DNA of 64,000 nucleotides, taken from NCBI GenBank assembly GCA_001557505.1, contig LSAX01000003.1, positions 434,001-498,000 of the forward strand, written 5' to 3'. The notes under the pieces are model-generated. The model was not told the origin of the DNA, did no database searches, and saw only the letters and a program-made list of their open reading frames with translations. Position numbers and translations under genes: made by a program. Positions within the stretch are counted from its first letter, which is position 1; each line of letters opens with the position of its first letter. This DNA comes from Reticulascus tulasneorum. Taxonomy: Eukaryota > Ascomycota > Sordariomycetes > Glomerellales > Reticulascaceae. Shown piece after piece: positions 10,554 through 23,079 of the stretch.

Positions 10554-12898
10554 ATGGATTCGCAAATAACGAACGGAGAGGCTGTTGCGCCTGCGGCTCC
10601 TGCAGCGGCGCAGACGGCTTCTCAGCAGCTACCACCCGTCCCGACTCGCGACAAGTTTAACAGGCAGTCGCTGGGCGCATCTCTGAATTCCAATGTCAAA
10701 CAGGTAAGTCGCAAGAGGACACGGCCACTACATCGCGACCCCCAAATCCCACCGTTTACTGCTACTGCTACAGCCTTACCCTTTTCAGCCATTACGTCTA
10801 CGCTTCCCGCAATGCCCATCCTTTTACGGTCATATGCTCCAAGATGCGCTCCGATGTTAACTTTGGTGGAACAGGCTCGAGTTTTGATGGTCGGTGCTGG
10901 TGGAATCGGATGCGAGCTGCTCAAGAACCTTGTCTTGACGGGCTTTGGAGAAGTCCACGTCGTCGACCTCGACACCATCGACCTGAGCAACCTCAATCGA
11001 CAGTTCCTCTTCCGACACGAGCATATAAAAAAATCGAAAGCCTTGGTATGATGCCGCGCACGAGAGTTGAAGAATTTCGGAATGCTGACTAGCTGGAAGG
11101 TGGCGAAGGAAGTAGCGCAGAAGTTCAACCCCAACGTCAAGATCATTTCACACTTTGCGAATATCAAGGATGCGCAATTCAATATAGGCTGGTTCAGAGA
11201 ATTTCAGATTGTATTTAACGCGCTGGACAACCTCGACGCCCGGAGACATGTCAACCGGATGTGCTTGGCAGCGGACGTGCCGCTCATCGAGAGTGGCACT
11301 ACTGGGTTCAATGGACAGGTCCAAGTCATAAAGAAGGGGGTGACAGCTTGCTATGACTGCACCCCGAAAGAGACACCCAAGAGCTTCCCTGTCTGCACCA
11401 TTCGGAGCACGCCAAGCCAGCCAATCCACTGTATCGTTTGGGGCAAGAGCTATCTGCTCAACGAGATTTTTGGCGCGAGCGAAGATGAGTCCGCATTCGA
11501 CCACTCTGCCGATGCTGAAAATGCAGACGAGATAGCCGAGCTCAAGCGTGAGTCAGCCGACCTCAAGGCGATCCGCAATGCAGTAGGCACCGAGGACTTT
11601 GCGCAGCTGCTCTTCGACAAAGTTTTCAACAAAGACATCGCACGGTTGGCGTCGATGGAGGACATGTGGAAGTCGAGACGAAAACCAGAACCTCTGGACT
11701 ACAAGACCTTAGTGGAACAAGCATCCGATGCCCTTGCCTCCAAAGGAGCAATCCTGCAGGACGGACAAAAGGTGTGGTCGCTCGAGGAGAACCTTGCTGT
11801 CTTCAACGACAGCCTAGCCCGTTTGAGTACGCGCATGCTTGATCTGCAGAAGGCACACCAGGGCGCGTCTGGTCAGGCACCAATGATTACGTTTGACAAG
11901 GATGACGACGACACACTTGACTTCGTGGCGGCAAGTGCAAACATTCGTTCGACGTTGTTTGGGATCGAGAAGAAGTCCCGGTTCGACATCAAGCAGATGG
12001 CGGGCAACATTATCCCCGCCATCGCGACCACAAACGCCATCGTCGCAGGCTTGTGCGTGCTCCAATCGTTCAAGGTCCTGAAGGGCGAGTTTGCGCAGGC
12101 GAAGGAGGCATGCTGACCCCCCTCCCGCTATGAACCTTCCCCCCTTGCTGATACGACTTAGGTATTTTTGTCACCATTCGCGTCAGCCCGCCTTCTGGCC
12201 TCCGACAAGTCTCGGCTGCCGAACCCAGAGTGCCCGGTATGCAGCGTCTACCAGACTAGTGCATATGTCGACATGTCCAGGGCCACCCTCAATGATCTGG
12301 TTGAAGATTTCGTGAGACTGGAGCTTGGTTATGGAGACAGGGACTTTGTGGTCAATAACGACGTCGGCCTCCTCTACGACGCTGATGAGACGGAGAACCT
12401 TTCCAAGAAGCTCAGCGACCTAGGTATGTGGATACTTCAGATGCGCTATGCTACAGTTGCTAATGTACAAAAGGCATCAAGGAGGACACCTTCCTCACCA
12501 TCATTGATGATGACGACGATGAGCCGTATGTCAATGTTGTCATCAACATTCAAGCAGCGTATGTTATCAATCCGAACTTTGGCCCCACCCCGCTGACCCC
12601 TAATAGCAAAGAACCTCTGGATGAGAAACCTATCAAGGGCCTGCAGCTGGATCAGAAGCCGGAAATTCCCCGCAGGCCAAAGAAGGAGAATCCGATTCAG
12701 ACAAATGGCACGAGCCAGCCGAATGGGAAACATGAACTTGAGACCGAGGCCGAACCGACGAAGAGCAAGCGACCTCGGTCGGACGACATTGACCTGGCGC
12801 CCGGGACCAAGAAAGCAAAGACTGTTCGGCTAGCCGATGACGATGTAGTGATTGTCGATGACTCGGCCGGCGGTGCGATTATCATCGATGACGACTGA
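10554..12898 (+). CDS. uba2: SUMO-activating enzyme catalytic subunit UBA2
   Basis: Six exons (10554-10703, 10875-11045, 11100-12107, 12162-12423, 12474-12558, 12607-12898) encode 655 aa. UBA2 with AOS1 activates SUMO using ATP and carries it as a thioester. Visible are the nucleotide-binding loop [29 protein letters not shown], the zinc pair CYDC (C191, C194) with CPVC later, and the catalytic cysteine C206 in PVCTIRSTP followed by [10 protein letters not shown]. The adenylation-domain helix [14 protein letters not shown] and the ubiquitin-fold domain come next. The tail ends in two hydrophobic-acidic patches (VVIVDD, AIIIDDD) that look like SUMO-interaction motifs, after basic KSKRPRS-type residues. 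Intron 3 (12108-12161) starts with GC rather than GT. The stop lies 62 bp from the stop of the convergent reductase gene. Confidence 0.94.
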
Positions 12899-12960
12899 CT
12901 TTGCGGCCGCATCCAATGTTAGAGTTCTAGATTATGGGTCCGACTTTCGGATATCTGCTC

Positions 12961-14049
12961 TCAATCCAATCCGCCATCTAGGTTGAGGATGCAGTTGTTG
13001 GTATACGGATTTTGGGCAAGGAACGCAGCCGCATCGGCCACCTCGTTGGGAGTGCCGAGTCGTCCGAGAGGAACTCGCCTTATGAGATCATCCCGTGTCA
13101 TGGCTGATTCGTGTATATTAGCATCACTTGTACCAATACCCTTGACGCACAGGCTGGGGGGCGGGCAGGGGACTTTGGGGGATTATGGAGCGATTCGAGA
13201 CTTACAGCCCAACATGTTGGTCTCGATGTAACCCGGTAAAATGGCGTTGGTCCGGATCCGCAACGGGCCCAACTCGGCGGCCAGGGCATGCGTGAGGCCT
13301 ACAGGATGGAATTAGGCGTCCAAGTCCTCCCTTATGATAGACGGAATTGTCCGAATAGACACATACCAATCAGCCCTGCCTTTGAAGCGGCGTAGACACT
13401 TGCGCCTCGGCCACCCCTGTCAGCCAAACGACTTGAGATGTTGATGATACACGCTGGTGAAGCTATTAGCATCTTCAATTGTGTAGCGGATGTACTAGGA
13501 TTCGTACCGTCTCTGTCAGCCTGCCGCCTCCTCATTCGCCTAGCAATATATCTAGATAGCCAAATGGTTCCCATTAGGTTTGTGTTTACGAGCTCGTAGG
13601 CGGCTTCCGGGCTCGTTTTCTCAAGACTCTGAAACTGTGCAATCCCGGCCGCGTTCACTAGCACATCAATCTGACCTGTACGCGCCTAGTTCGCTGACGT
13701 TAGTGGTAGGGACAGAGGCTGACGAGACAGGCCATACCCAGATGCCGTCTAATGCGAGCTGTGCGTCTGATTGAGAAGACACATCTAAGACCTCCCAAGA
13801 GTGCTCCAGCTTCCGGTCCTCGGCACCATCCCCGACAATTTTGTTGTACACGGGTGTTAGCTTCGGCTCCCGGAATGGGGGCAGCTTGGAGCAGAGCGCC
13901 GCGAGCTTTGTCGAATCTCGGCCGAGAAGGGTCAGGAGAGCGCCCTCTGATGCGAAGCGATGTGCGATCGCGGCGCCAATACCCCCATAGGCACCGGTAA
14001 CGATACAATGCCTGGCGCGGAGGGGGAGAAGAGCCCGGGTAGCAGACAT
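12961..14049 (-). CDS. short-chain dehydrogenase, 3-oxoacyl-ACP reductase-like (FabG/OAR1 type)
   Basis: Five exons (13738-14049, 13508-13670, 13367-13453, 13206-13298, 12961-13103) encode 265 aa. Features of a classical SDR are clear. These are the cofactor motif TGAYGGIGAAIA, then VLVNAAG, the catalytic serine in IINISSR, the YAASK catalytic Tyr/Lys pair, and a C-terminal NCILNLDGG. The middle exon gives LTHALAAELGPLRIRTNAILPGYIETNM, typical of FabG-like reductases. Fungal OAR1 performs the NADPH-dependent ketoreduction of mitochondrial fatty-acid synthesis. The FabG-like class is well supported, the OAR1 orthology less so. The first intron acceptor (at 13671) is the least certain splice site. 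The gene is divergent from the sphingoid-base phosphatase gene and convergent with uba2. Confidence 0.8.
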
Positions 14050-14790
14050 GGTTGTGGTACAAGTCGAATGTCAGAATGAGTAAGGCGTGGGAAGGGGTGA
14101 CGTGAGCAACGTTCGCTTAGAAAGATAAGGAAGACTAGATAGAGCTTGTGATCGTTGCGGCTGGAGCTCAGAGGGATAAATGGAGCGCTCAGGGAGATGC
14201 CGCCGCTTGGCTGGCTTCCAGAAACATTTTCAAGTTCATCTCATACCGGATGCAGCTGGCCAAGATCTCACATGTCATCACGAATGGGGGTTCAAAAGTG
14301 GTCCCAAGCAACAAGGTAGGACCCTGGTCATCTCAGAGCGTACTTACATAGGTAATAATTACGTCGTACAGAAAGTTGGGCGACTGGAGCGGGGAAAACC
14401 GCCAAGGCTGCTCTTAACAAGCCTACTTCGTACAACGTCCCCTAAAATTCAGGGGTAGATGACGCCAAAAGTACGACCCACAGCGCAGCGAATCGCGGCG
14501 CAGCGAATCGCGGCGCCAGGAGTCCGAGTCGGGCGTGGTTCTCTCCGCTGTGGCCCTCGGTTGGGAAGGCACAACCAGCCTTGGAGCCCTGGGCATCAGC
14601 TTCGGAAACCTGGGCACAACTACTTGCCCAGACATCCTGCAATTTCGCACCTCTGTCCCCCTCTCTGCCTCATCCTACTACCAGACTTTCGAGGGCTTGC
14701 CAATGTCGAGTTTGCTGTCGTTGAGCCGACCGATTGAATATCCTCCGTAAACGAGTTTGCCCGCCGGGCGAGGAACCGCTGTGAAGTTCG
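14050..14790. promoter_or_regulatory. divergent promoter region with a 15-bp tandem duplication
   Basis: This is the intergenic DNA between the reductase and the sphingoid-base phosphatase genes. A perfect 15-bp direct repeat (gcgcagcgaatcgcg twice, 14483-14512) sits inside it. No reading frame here is convincing. Confidence 0.45.
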
Positions 14791-16702
14791 ATGAGCACAC
14801 AAACCAACGGCGTGGCCGAAGGGCCAGATGGTCGCGAGAAAGCTGCCCCGCCGACGAAGGGTCCTACTGAGGTGCCAGACGCGGGGCTGAGGAGTCTAGA
14901 TCACTGTACGATTGTTTTGCCCCTTCGTCCTCGTCTGCTTCCATAATTGCCTGATGAGCGTCGCTTTTGGGAACCGCGGCCGCATGCTGACAGGCGCGCA
15001 GATAAGAGAGCGCTGTCACCATGGCGATACAACCTCCGACAGCTGATGCTGCCCTGGATACGATGGGAGACGCCGTACCTGGCCTATATACAGGAGAAGA
15101 TGCGCACGCCGGCATTGGATAGCTACTTTGCCATCACGGCCAACTTAGGCACCCACACGTTCTTCATGATTGGGTTGCCCATGCTGTTTTGGTACGGGTA
15201 TGCCTCATTTGGGAAAGGGTAAGTGCGCCTGAGGCCTGGGTACTTGATCTGAGGGAAGAGCTATCTGCTAATTGTGCGCTGTTCAGACTCGTCCACATCC
15301 TCGCCTCGGGCGTTTTCTTCACCGGCTTTGTCAAGGATCTGTGCTCCCTCCCGCGCCCGCTCTCCCCTCCTCTCCACCGAATTACAATGTCCGCGTCACC
15401 GGCCATGGAATACGGCTTTCCGTCGACCCACAGCGCTAACGCGGTGTCGGTCGCCCTATACGCGGTCTTGACTTTGCGGAGCCCGGACAACACCTTCTCA
15501 GACGGGACGAAGCTTGCGCTTGAAGGGCTGGCCTACTTCTACACCCTCTCCATCGCCATTGGCCGTCTATACTGTGGCATGCACGGCTTCATCGACGTGA
15601 TATTCGGATCGGTTTTGGGTGCGGTGATATCGTTGATCGAGTTCTACTACGGGCCGAGCTTGGATGCTTACATGCATGGGAGCTCGTGGATCGCGCCGTT
15701 TCTCGCGGCACTGGTAGTCATTGTCCTGGTGCGGATACACCCCGAGCCGGTAGACGACTGCCCGTGCTTTGACGATAGCGTGGCTTTCGCCGGCGTAGTG
15801 ATCGGGTTGGAGATAGGCACGTGGACCTACGGAAAGACATCGTGGGACACATTTGGCACTCACGCACACGCCGTTGTTCCACATAACATCGCCGCATTGG
15901 GGTGGCCGGTTGTATTTGCCCGAGTAGTCTTTGGCGTGTTTGTCATATTTGCGTGGCGAGAGATCATGAAGCCGACCCTGCTTCGGACTCTCCCTCACCT
16001 CTTCCGCCTCCTCGAGCGTGCCGATCTCTCCCTCCCCCGCCGCTTCTTCAAGCCCGCCTCCCAATACAAGTCTGTGCCGCCGGGCTCCCGGATCGACAAT
16101 CTCTTCCCCTCCGTCTCCGACTTTCCCCGTGTCGTCGAATCCATACGCCATCCCACCACACGCGGACGTTCGGTGTCCATTGGGCCCCAGAGTGCTGCCG
16201 ACGCGTACGAGACGCTGGCGTATCGAGAACGCCGACGGCGGGAGAGCATAGGGAGCAACGGGAGCCTCAAGAGCAAGGCCAGCGGATTTGATCTAAAGGA
16301 GGGCCAGACTGCGAATGGTAGTACAGATCAGGACACCAAGGGGGCAGCGTCGGGGGTGCAGAAGGAGGGCATCCTGAGCCATTATGAGCGCATGATGGGG
16401 ACGGGGGAAGTGCTGGTCAGCCCCGTAGAGGGCAATGGCGAGATGACGTTCATGCTAAAGCAGCAAGACGAGCTGGAGGAGAGGGAGGTCTTTTCGAGCT
16501 TGGTGAAGCCGAGAGTGAGGTACGACGTCGAAGTCGTGACGAAGCTGGTCGTTTACACAGGTGAGTTTACGTGGGCGTGGGCATCCCGGATACGAATCGC
16601 GACATTAACAATGACATAGGCATTGCATGGCTCGGCGTGGGCATTGTCCCCATGATGTTCCAGTTTGTTGGACTGGGATCGAATCATCTACGAACGGCAT
16701 AA
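14791..16702 (+). CDS. lcb3: dihydrosphingosine 1-phosphate phosphatase (LCB3/YSR3 type)
   Basis: Four exons (14791-14905, 15002-15218, 15287-16560, 16620-16702) encode 562 aa. Splicing exon 1 to exon 2 creates GLRSLDHYKRALSPWRY, a conserved block of this family, which supports the ATG at 14791. The lipid phosphatase (PAP2) signature is complete: K127 in KDLCSLPRP, the FPSTHSANAV block (156-160) and R204...H210...D214 in GRLYCGMHGFIDV. About eight hydrophobic segments indicate an ER membrane protein. A long polar, Ser-rich loop (roughly 330-480) precedes a last membrane segment encoded by the short fourth exon. The enzyme dephosphorylates long-chain base phosphates and so sets the balance between sphingolipid synthesis and breakdown. 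Confidence 0.92.
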
Positions 16703-17925
16703 GGTGGGATCAATCCAGTTGGGCATGGAGATGGGAGCGGAAGCGGTCGATGGAACTAATATAGGGGCTTTGCCGCATATTTCTCGGTTGCATATAACTT
16801 TGTAGGTACACTCTGACACTTTGGCGGGCCGGGCGTTTTGGAGCCAGAAGTGTCTATAATAGCTGGCTGTTGGATGGTGCTGCTGCGATTCTTTTTATAG
16901 AGACGCCATAACTAGAGGATTTGGTTTATTACATTCTACTGCATGAACCCCGTACCTTGCCCACGAATTGCAGGCAAACTCGCCTTTGATAGTGATAAAT
17001 AATATGCACATGTCGGCCGACAGCTTCGCCGGAGAGACTAAAGCGGGACCACCTGCAGCGGATTCCTTATCAGATCTTGCTCGGATTGGGTTCCGCTGTG
17101 GTGGATTCTACTAGTTCTGCCTTGTTCCTCAGGCACGCCTAGAGCTGCCAGTTCTGGACTAGCGCCGATCGGACGACGCCAGCAGGCCTGATCGAGGATG
17201 GGCTCCTGTTTTAATTAACTTAAACCTAATGGGTGGATGCCGCGCTCTGCCAGGGAAAGAGTGAGGACACACAGCATTCAGGGAAAGCAGGAGCAGCCCC
17301 CTTGCCTGAGATGTGGACACCCAAGCACCTCACATTTTCTGCAGCAATGCTGTCCCATCTTTCCACCAACTCTCACGACAGAAACCACTGCAGCGATCGT
17401 CTAATCCAGATTTTTCGCGCTGTGCTTCGAAGTTGCTGCTTCAGAGACTACTGATTTTTTTTCTCGTTCTTTTCGCTACCACAAGGACACGTCGATTTGA
17501 GTTTCTCCCTCGAGAATTTATCCTTCCGTGCTCACGGGAAATCCTTCAAGGCGGGCCCCCAATCAGCCCAGAGTGATGAGGAATCGGCCCATTTTAGCGA
17601 GCCAAAAGTGGAATTTCTTACCACCTAACCAGCTCTAGCGAGGAGCACTCACTGTACAGATTACTGGGGGCTACAGTACCTAACTACGGTACCGACGAAT
17701 ACTTGCTTGATTCCTGCCAACCAGCAAGCCAGCCCCCCCGCGCAATCTGATAACCAAAACGACGCATCAATTCTCCGCTTCTTGCCAATCCAACCAAAAC
17801 CCTCCAGCGGCTTCACTTCAATCAAACCTCGCCCGAGAAATCCACACTCACAACACTTTGCGCCGACGACAAGCTGACCAGCCTCTACGCCACTGCATGG
17901 CCGGCCGCATGTAGTTCTCGATAAC
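16703..17925. promoter_or_regulatory. intergenic region and probable long 5' leader of the KDM4-type gene
   Basis: This 1.2-kb region holds no recognised gene. The stretch 17450-17560 is pyrimidine-rich (for example gattttttttctcgttc), and a T/C-rich leader continues toward the ATG at 17926, suggesting a long 5' untranslated region. ATTAATT-like and AT-rich stretches occur near 17210. Confidence 0.4.
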
Positions 17926-20900
17926 ATGTCGACCGAGGCCATCAGCGTTGCGGCGCCCCTACCCGCAGCTGCTCCAGTTCCAGAGTCGGAGATAGTGACA
18001 GCGCCTGCGACAGCGCAGGAGCCCGAGCCCGAGCCCGAGCCCGAGCTGCCCCAGATCGAATGTGCGAAGCCCACCTTCCTCCACTCGCCGCCCGATAGCA
18101 ACAATGCCGCCAAGTCGGACGGAAGCGACTCCGAGCTCAGCGATCTGGAGGACGACGTCGTGGGCGAGCAACAAAAGCTGGAGGATGAGGCGAAGCGAGA
18201 CATTGGGGAGGTCATTCCCGATCACTGGTCTGGCACTGTGCCTGTCTTCAGACCGACCATGCACCAATTCAAGGACTTTAAGCTATTTGTTGGTCGCTCC
18301 TTCTCAGAGGTCGTACTTTGTCATTTGGCTAACAAGAGGCGTCGCAGATGGAAAAAGTCGACTCCTACGGCATGAAATCCGGCATTATCAAGGTCATTCC
18401 TCCTCAGGAATGGAAGGACAACCTCCCGAGACTAGACGACTTGGTGAAGCAAGTGCGAGTCAAAGAACCGATCAAGCAGGAGATCATGGGGTCCAATGGC
18501 ACATACCGACAGGTCAACATCCTCCACCAGCGATCCTACAACCTACCTCAGTGGAGACAGCTCTGCGAGCAGAGCGAGCATCAGCCACCTGCGAGGCGCG
18601 GCGAGCGCCGTGCTAATGTCGAGCGGCCCAAAGCAACCCCCAGGGCCCGAGCCGATCCGTCCACGAGGAGGACGTCGACGACAACGACCACTACCCCCAA
18701 TTCCAAGAAGCGAGGCCGAGGGCGGCCATCAAAGGGCAAGGGGAAACCGCAGGCCGCGAACGAGGAGGCTGCCCAGACAGAGGAGCGCCCGATGACCCCG
18801 GTATCTCCCAAACCCGCGGCAGAGGACGAAGTGAAAGAGGAGCTTGTCGAGTCGGTTGAAACCGATCCAGGGATGGATATGGACGAGGAAGACGAGGCCC
18901 CCAGGGTAGGTAGGATGGGCGCGATGAGAGCGGCCAAGCCAAAGACGCAGTCGGTGTCGGCGCGCCGGAAGTACAGCCGCCGAGAAGGCTCGGCCAAGAT
19001 CGACGAAGAGGCGTTTCGAGACTGGGACTACCAGATGGACGTCTCCGACTACACTCCAGAACGATGCGAGGAGCTCGAAAGGACGTACTGGAAGACGCTT
19101 ACCTATGCGCCGCCCTTGTATGGCGCCGACTTGATGGGCACACTCTTCGATGACTCAACAGACACCTGGAACCTGAATAAGCTGCCAAACCTGCTCGATG
19201 TCTTGGGAACAAAGGTACCGGGCGTGAACACGGCGTACCTCTACCTTGGCATGTGGAAAGCCACCTTTGCCTGGCATCTGGAGGACGTCGATCTCTACAG
19301 TATAAATTTCCTCCACTTCGGCGCCCCGAAGCAATGGTACAGCATCTCCCAAGGCGACGCGCGCCGGTTCGAGGCCGCCATGAAGAGCATCTGGCCGACC
19401 GACGCAAAAGCGTGTGACCAATTTCTCCGTCACAAGGGATTCCTTATCTCGCCAGCTCAGCTTCTCTCGCAGTATAACATCAAGGTCAACAAGTGCGTGT
19501 CGTATCCAGGAGAGTTTGTCGTCACCTACCCCTACGGGTATCACTCGGGCTACAACTTGGGTTACAATTGTGCCGAGGCCGTCAATTTTGCGCTTGACTC
19601 TTGGCTGCCAATGGGCAAGATTGCCAAGAGGTGCGAGTGTGCCCAGGCTCAAGACAGCGTCTGGATCGATGTCTATGGTATCGAACGCAAAATGCGCGGG
19701 GAGGAGACCGAGTACGAAGAGACCGAGGACGAGGAGGAGGAAGAAGATGATGATGAAGAGCTGGATGCGTCTGGCCTACCGACTCCGCCCGCAAGCCATA
19801 CCGTCAAATTTAAGACCGCTCGCAAGCGAAAGCGGCCTGCCACCGAGAAAGAAAGCAAGAAGAAGGTCAAGAAGATCCGCCTTCGCGTCAAGGCACGTGT
19901 GGAGCCGCCTTGTTGTCTATGCCCCAATGATGTTCCGGGAGCGGAGATCTTGCCGACTGACGATGGACGGAGGGCCCACCGAACTTGTGCTCTCTATCTT
20001 CCAGAGACGTATATCGACACTCTCGACGACAAGGAGATCGTCGCAAATATCACAAATATCGACAAGGGCCGCCTGGAGCTCAAGTGCCTCTACTGCAGAT
20101 CGAAGCGGGGAGCCTGTTTCCAGTGTTCGCAAAAGAAGTGTGCTCGGGCGTACCATGCCACATGCGCTGCCGCGGCTGGCGTCTTCGTCGAGGACGAAGA
20201 GGTGCCTGTATTTGGAGAGGATGGGACCGAATACAAGGAGCAAGCCTTTGAGTTCAGCTGTCGCTTCCACCGCACCAAGAGAGACAAGAAATTCGATGGG
20301 GATGCCCTGGAAGATGATTCACGGATCCGGCAGGCTGCTGCCGCGCTCCGAAAAGGAGACACTTGCCAAATGCAATACTACAAGGGCGATATTTTTGCTG
20401 GCGTGGTAGTGGAGAATCGCGACGACGAGCAGACGCTGCTACTGGACATTATTCCCAACGGGTACGAGTTTCTTCACAACTTTGAACTGCTAATGCTAAC
20501 GATGACCAGTGATCGTGTCGAGGTGGAATGGAAATGGCTCCTGCTACCAGACCCATCAGACTTCCGTCTTCAGAAGGCGTCGCCGAACGCGATACCGATG
20601 CCAACGTCCCGCAAAGCCAAGGACGAACTTAACGCGAAGCGACCAACCGACGAGATTCCAAGAAAGGACGATCCCTTCGTGGACGGGTTCACCTGGGCGG
20701 AGTTCAATGCGTGCGATAGTTCTAACAAGGAACAAGCGAAGGTGGATCTATCGAAAGTGGATCAGGTCTGGCATTACCTGGGCAAGACCTCTACGGAAGC
20801 CAAACCACAATATACGGAGGATCCCGCCAAGCAAGAGAACAACCCGAAGAGCAATTATCTTAATACAATCCCGAAGCCGCCAAAGCCCGTCTCCGCGGCC

Positions 20901-22552
20901 GCCCTCCAGCGACGTCAAACGTACACTGGACCACCACAACCGGCGCCTGCTGCCGCTGTGCTAAGCACCACGACTCCCACGGCGCCCAAGACCTCGAAGC
21001 CGTATGCCTACAAACCTAGGAAGCCGGCAGATCCGGCCTACGTCTCGTCGCAGCACGTCTTCACATCACAAAAGTTCACGCCTAAGACTTCACCTCTCAG
21101 CCAGCAGCTCAAATTTGGATCGGACCCTCTGTTTCAAGGTCTTGGTGTCCAGTACTCATATCAGAGGTTTGTTCCCAAGGATCAGCCGCGTCCCAACATC
21201 CCCGGCTTTAGTCCTTCTCCAAGTCCATATCAGCAGGCGCCGCGAGATTGGCCAACACCTTCCGCGGCCCCAAGACCACAGCTTCCTCCTGTCAGCCTCA
21301 CGCCGTCGTATACCCAGCCGCAGACACTCGGCTCGCAGGGGGCTTTCTCTGTCTACCAGAAATATCCCTTCTTCCAGACTCACCATAACAGGTATGTTCT
21401 TCCTTTCCTGTCATTTCCTTAAAGCTCATGGTTGTAGGGACTCAACAAAATACCGCACCCCGTACACCCCTTGGGGCGGTTTCACGAATGGCTACGAAGG
21501 CGACTTAAGAGCACATTTACTTCAGACGCCTGATGCAATCATGGGAAATAACCGACCCAACCTGGGCCTGGGCGGAAGCCCATCGCTGCTGCCAAATACG
21601 CAAACCTCATACAACGGCCCGTACTCCACTGGAACGCCTGTCTCGTCGATGCACAACTCCGCATACGGCAAGTCGGCCTCTCCCTCGTATTCGCCCACCG
21701 GGTCCTTCGCGTCCTACGACGCATCCAGGGCGCAATACAGCAATTCTGCCTCTCCTGTGCCTGGCTTCGCCAGCTCGCAGCATAGTACCAGCTCGTGGGA
21801 TTCGAAGTTGGGGCACGCCACGCCCTTGCATCCCGCCATACGACAGCAATACGGTGCCTGGCAGGGCCACACCCCCCCTGCCGCATCGAACCAAATCCCG
21901 GCAGTCAGCAAACCGCAAGCCCCTCCCAAGCCAACCCCACCCAAGATTCAATACAAGGTAGCCAGCTTTCAGCCACCCCTGACTGTTAACACATTCCAAT
22001 GCAATACTAACGAATCAGATTCCCGACAAACAGACCCCCATCCCGCTCCCCGCAAACTACTTGGCCGCCATGGGCAAGATAAAGCCAGCGCCGACCACAC
22101 CGACGCCGAGCCAACACCAGCCACTAGCTACTTCTCCGCTGGAAACTCTGTCGGCTACAGATCCTTCCCCTACACTCGAGCCTACGACCGCACCATCCCC
22201 GGCCCAGTTGCCTACGCCAACGCAGCAGGCTCCCCCACGGGTCTCACTAACCCCGATCCCCCTCCCGCCTTCGGTCCAGTTACCTCCTCTCCAACAACAA
22301 CAAACATATCAAGCCCCTTCGCCGGCCCTAACACAGGCGCTCGTCCCACCTCCACCTCCACCTCTACCTCCACTGACGACAGCTGTCGTAGCTCCAGTGC
22401 CGCCGGTCAGGTCTTCCCAAATGCTGCCCCCGGCTACTCCTCCGCGGGAGATCCTCGCGTTCCCTGAAGTACCTGCAGACTCGATGGCCCTCATAGACAT
22501 GATGATGATGAACTTGCGGAGAGCCAGCGAGAACGCCGGAGCCAGCGGCTAG
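17926..22552 (+). CDS. KDM4/JMJD2-type JmjC histone lysine demethylase
   Basis: Five exons (17926-18288, 18348-20461, 20510-21391, 21438-21957, 22019-22552) encode 1470 aa. The JmjN domain (VPVFRPTMHQFKDF, MKSGIIKVIPP) is split by intron 1. The JmjC domain follows with Fe(II) ligands H431 and E433 (AWHLED) and H520 (YGYHSGYNLGYNCAEA), with spacing like KDM4 enzymes. An acidic/basic linker leads to an extended PHD (CCLCPNDVPGAE, CLYCRSKRGACFQC, HATCAAAAG) near residues 640-740. A 48-bp intron at 20462-20509 keeps frame and has a CTAAC branch site; removing it gives NGDRVEVEWKWLLLP, a Tudor-like stretch. The last 500 residues are Pro/Ser/Gln-rich and probably disordered. Homologues such as Aspergillus KdmA demethylate methylated H3K36/H3K9 using 2-oxoglutarate. 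Whether this one favours K9 or K36 is not visible. Confidence 0.9.
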
Positions 22553-23079
22553 GAACATGGGACTTGTAGTGGGCTTCCATGCTCGCATGTAACAATAGCT
22601 CGATACATACGCATTGCCCATTCGCGCTGATGCAGCGGGGCACATATATATCACGTTAAATGGGCTTTGGAATTCTTCTCTTTTCTGGCGTTTAATGGTA
22701 TACACTGATGGCGGTATGGGTCGCGCGTTTGCGCTGAGGGTTGGGCGGTTTAAGAGGCTTTGTTAGATGTCTAGTAATGATATTGCAGAGCAGTTTTCTG
22801 GGACTTTGACCTTTTCTATTGTGATTTTCTGCACTTTTCCTTAGACCAAGTTGAGCATTGACGGGCTCAACCGGCAATGCTCTCTACACAATGGATCATG
22901 GTTTGGTACTAATGCTAGGCTGCAATAATCTAACGGCTGTTCACCGGCTATTGCCTGAGAATGCGTATTCTGCTGATTCTGTTATTGGCATCGGGCTGCT
23001 AAAAATAATAAATATTATCCCCAGGTAATGCTGAATCCTTTCCTGGCCAGGGGTTTTGCACAAACGACACACAACAGAA
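22553..23079. other. convergent 3' intergenic region
   Basis: This region lies between the stop codons of the KDM4-type and AIF-like genes, which point toward each other. It is AT-rich near 23000-23030 (taaaaataataaatatt). No gene is seen. Confidence 0.4.

Noticed and set aside
15567..16151. 194-codon minus-strand frame
   Set aside because: It is antisense to the sphingoid-base phosphatase exon, which carries the full lipid-phosphatase signature.
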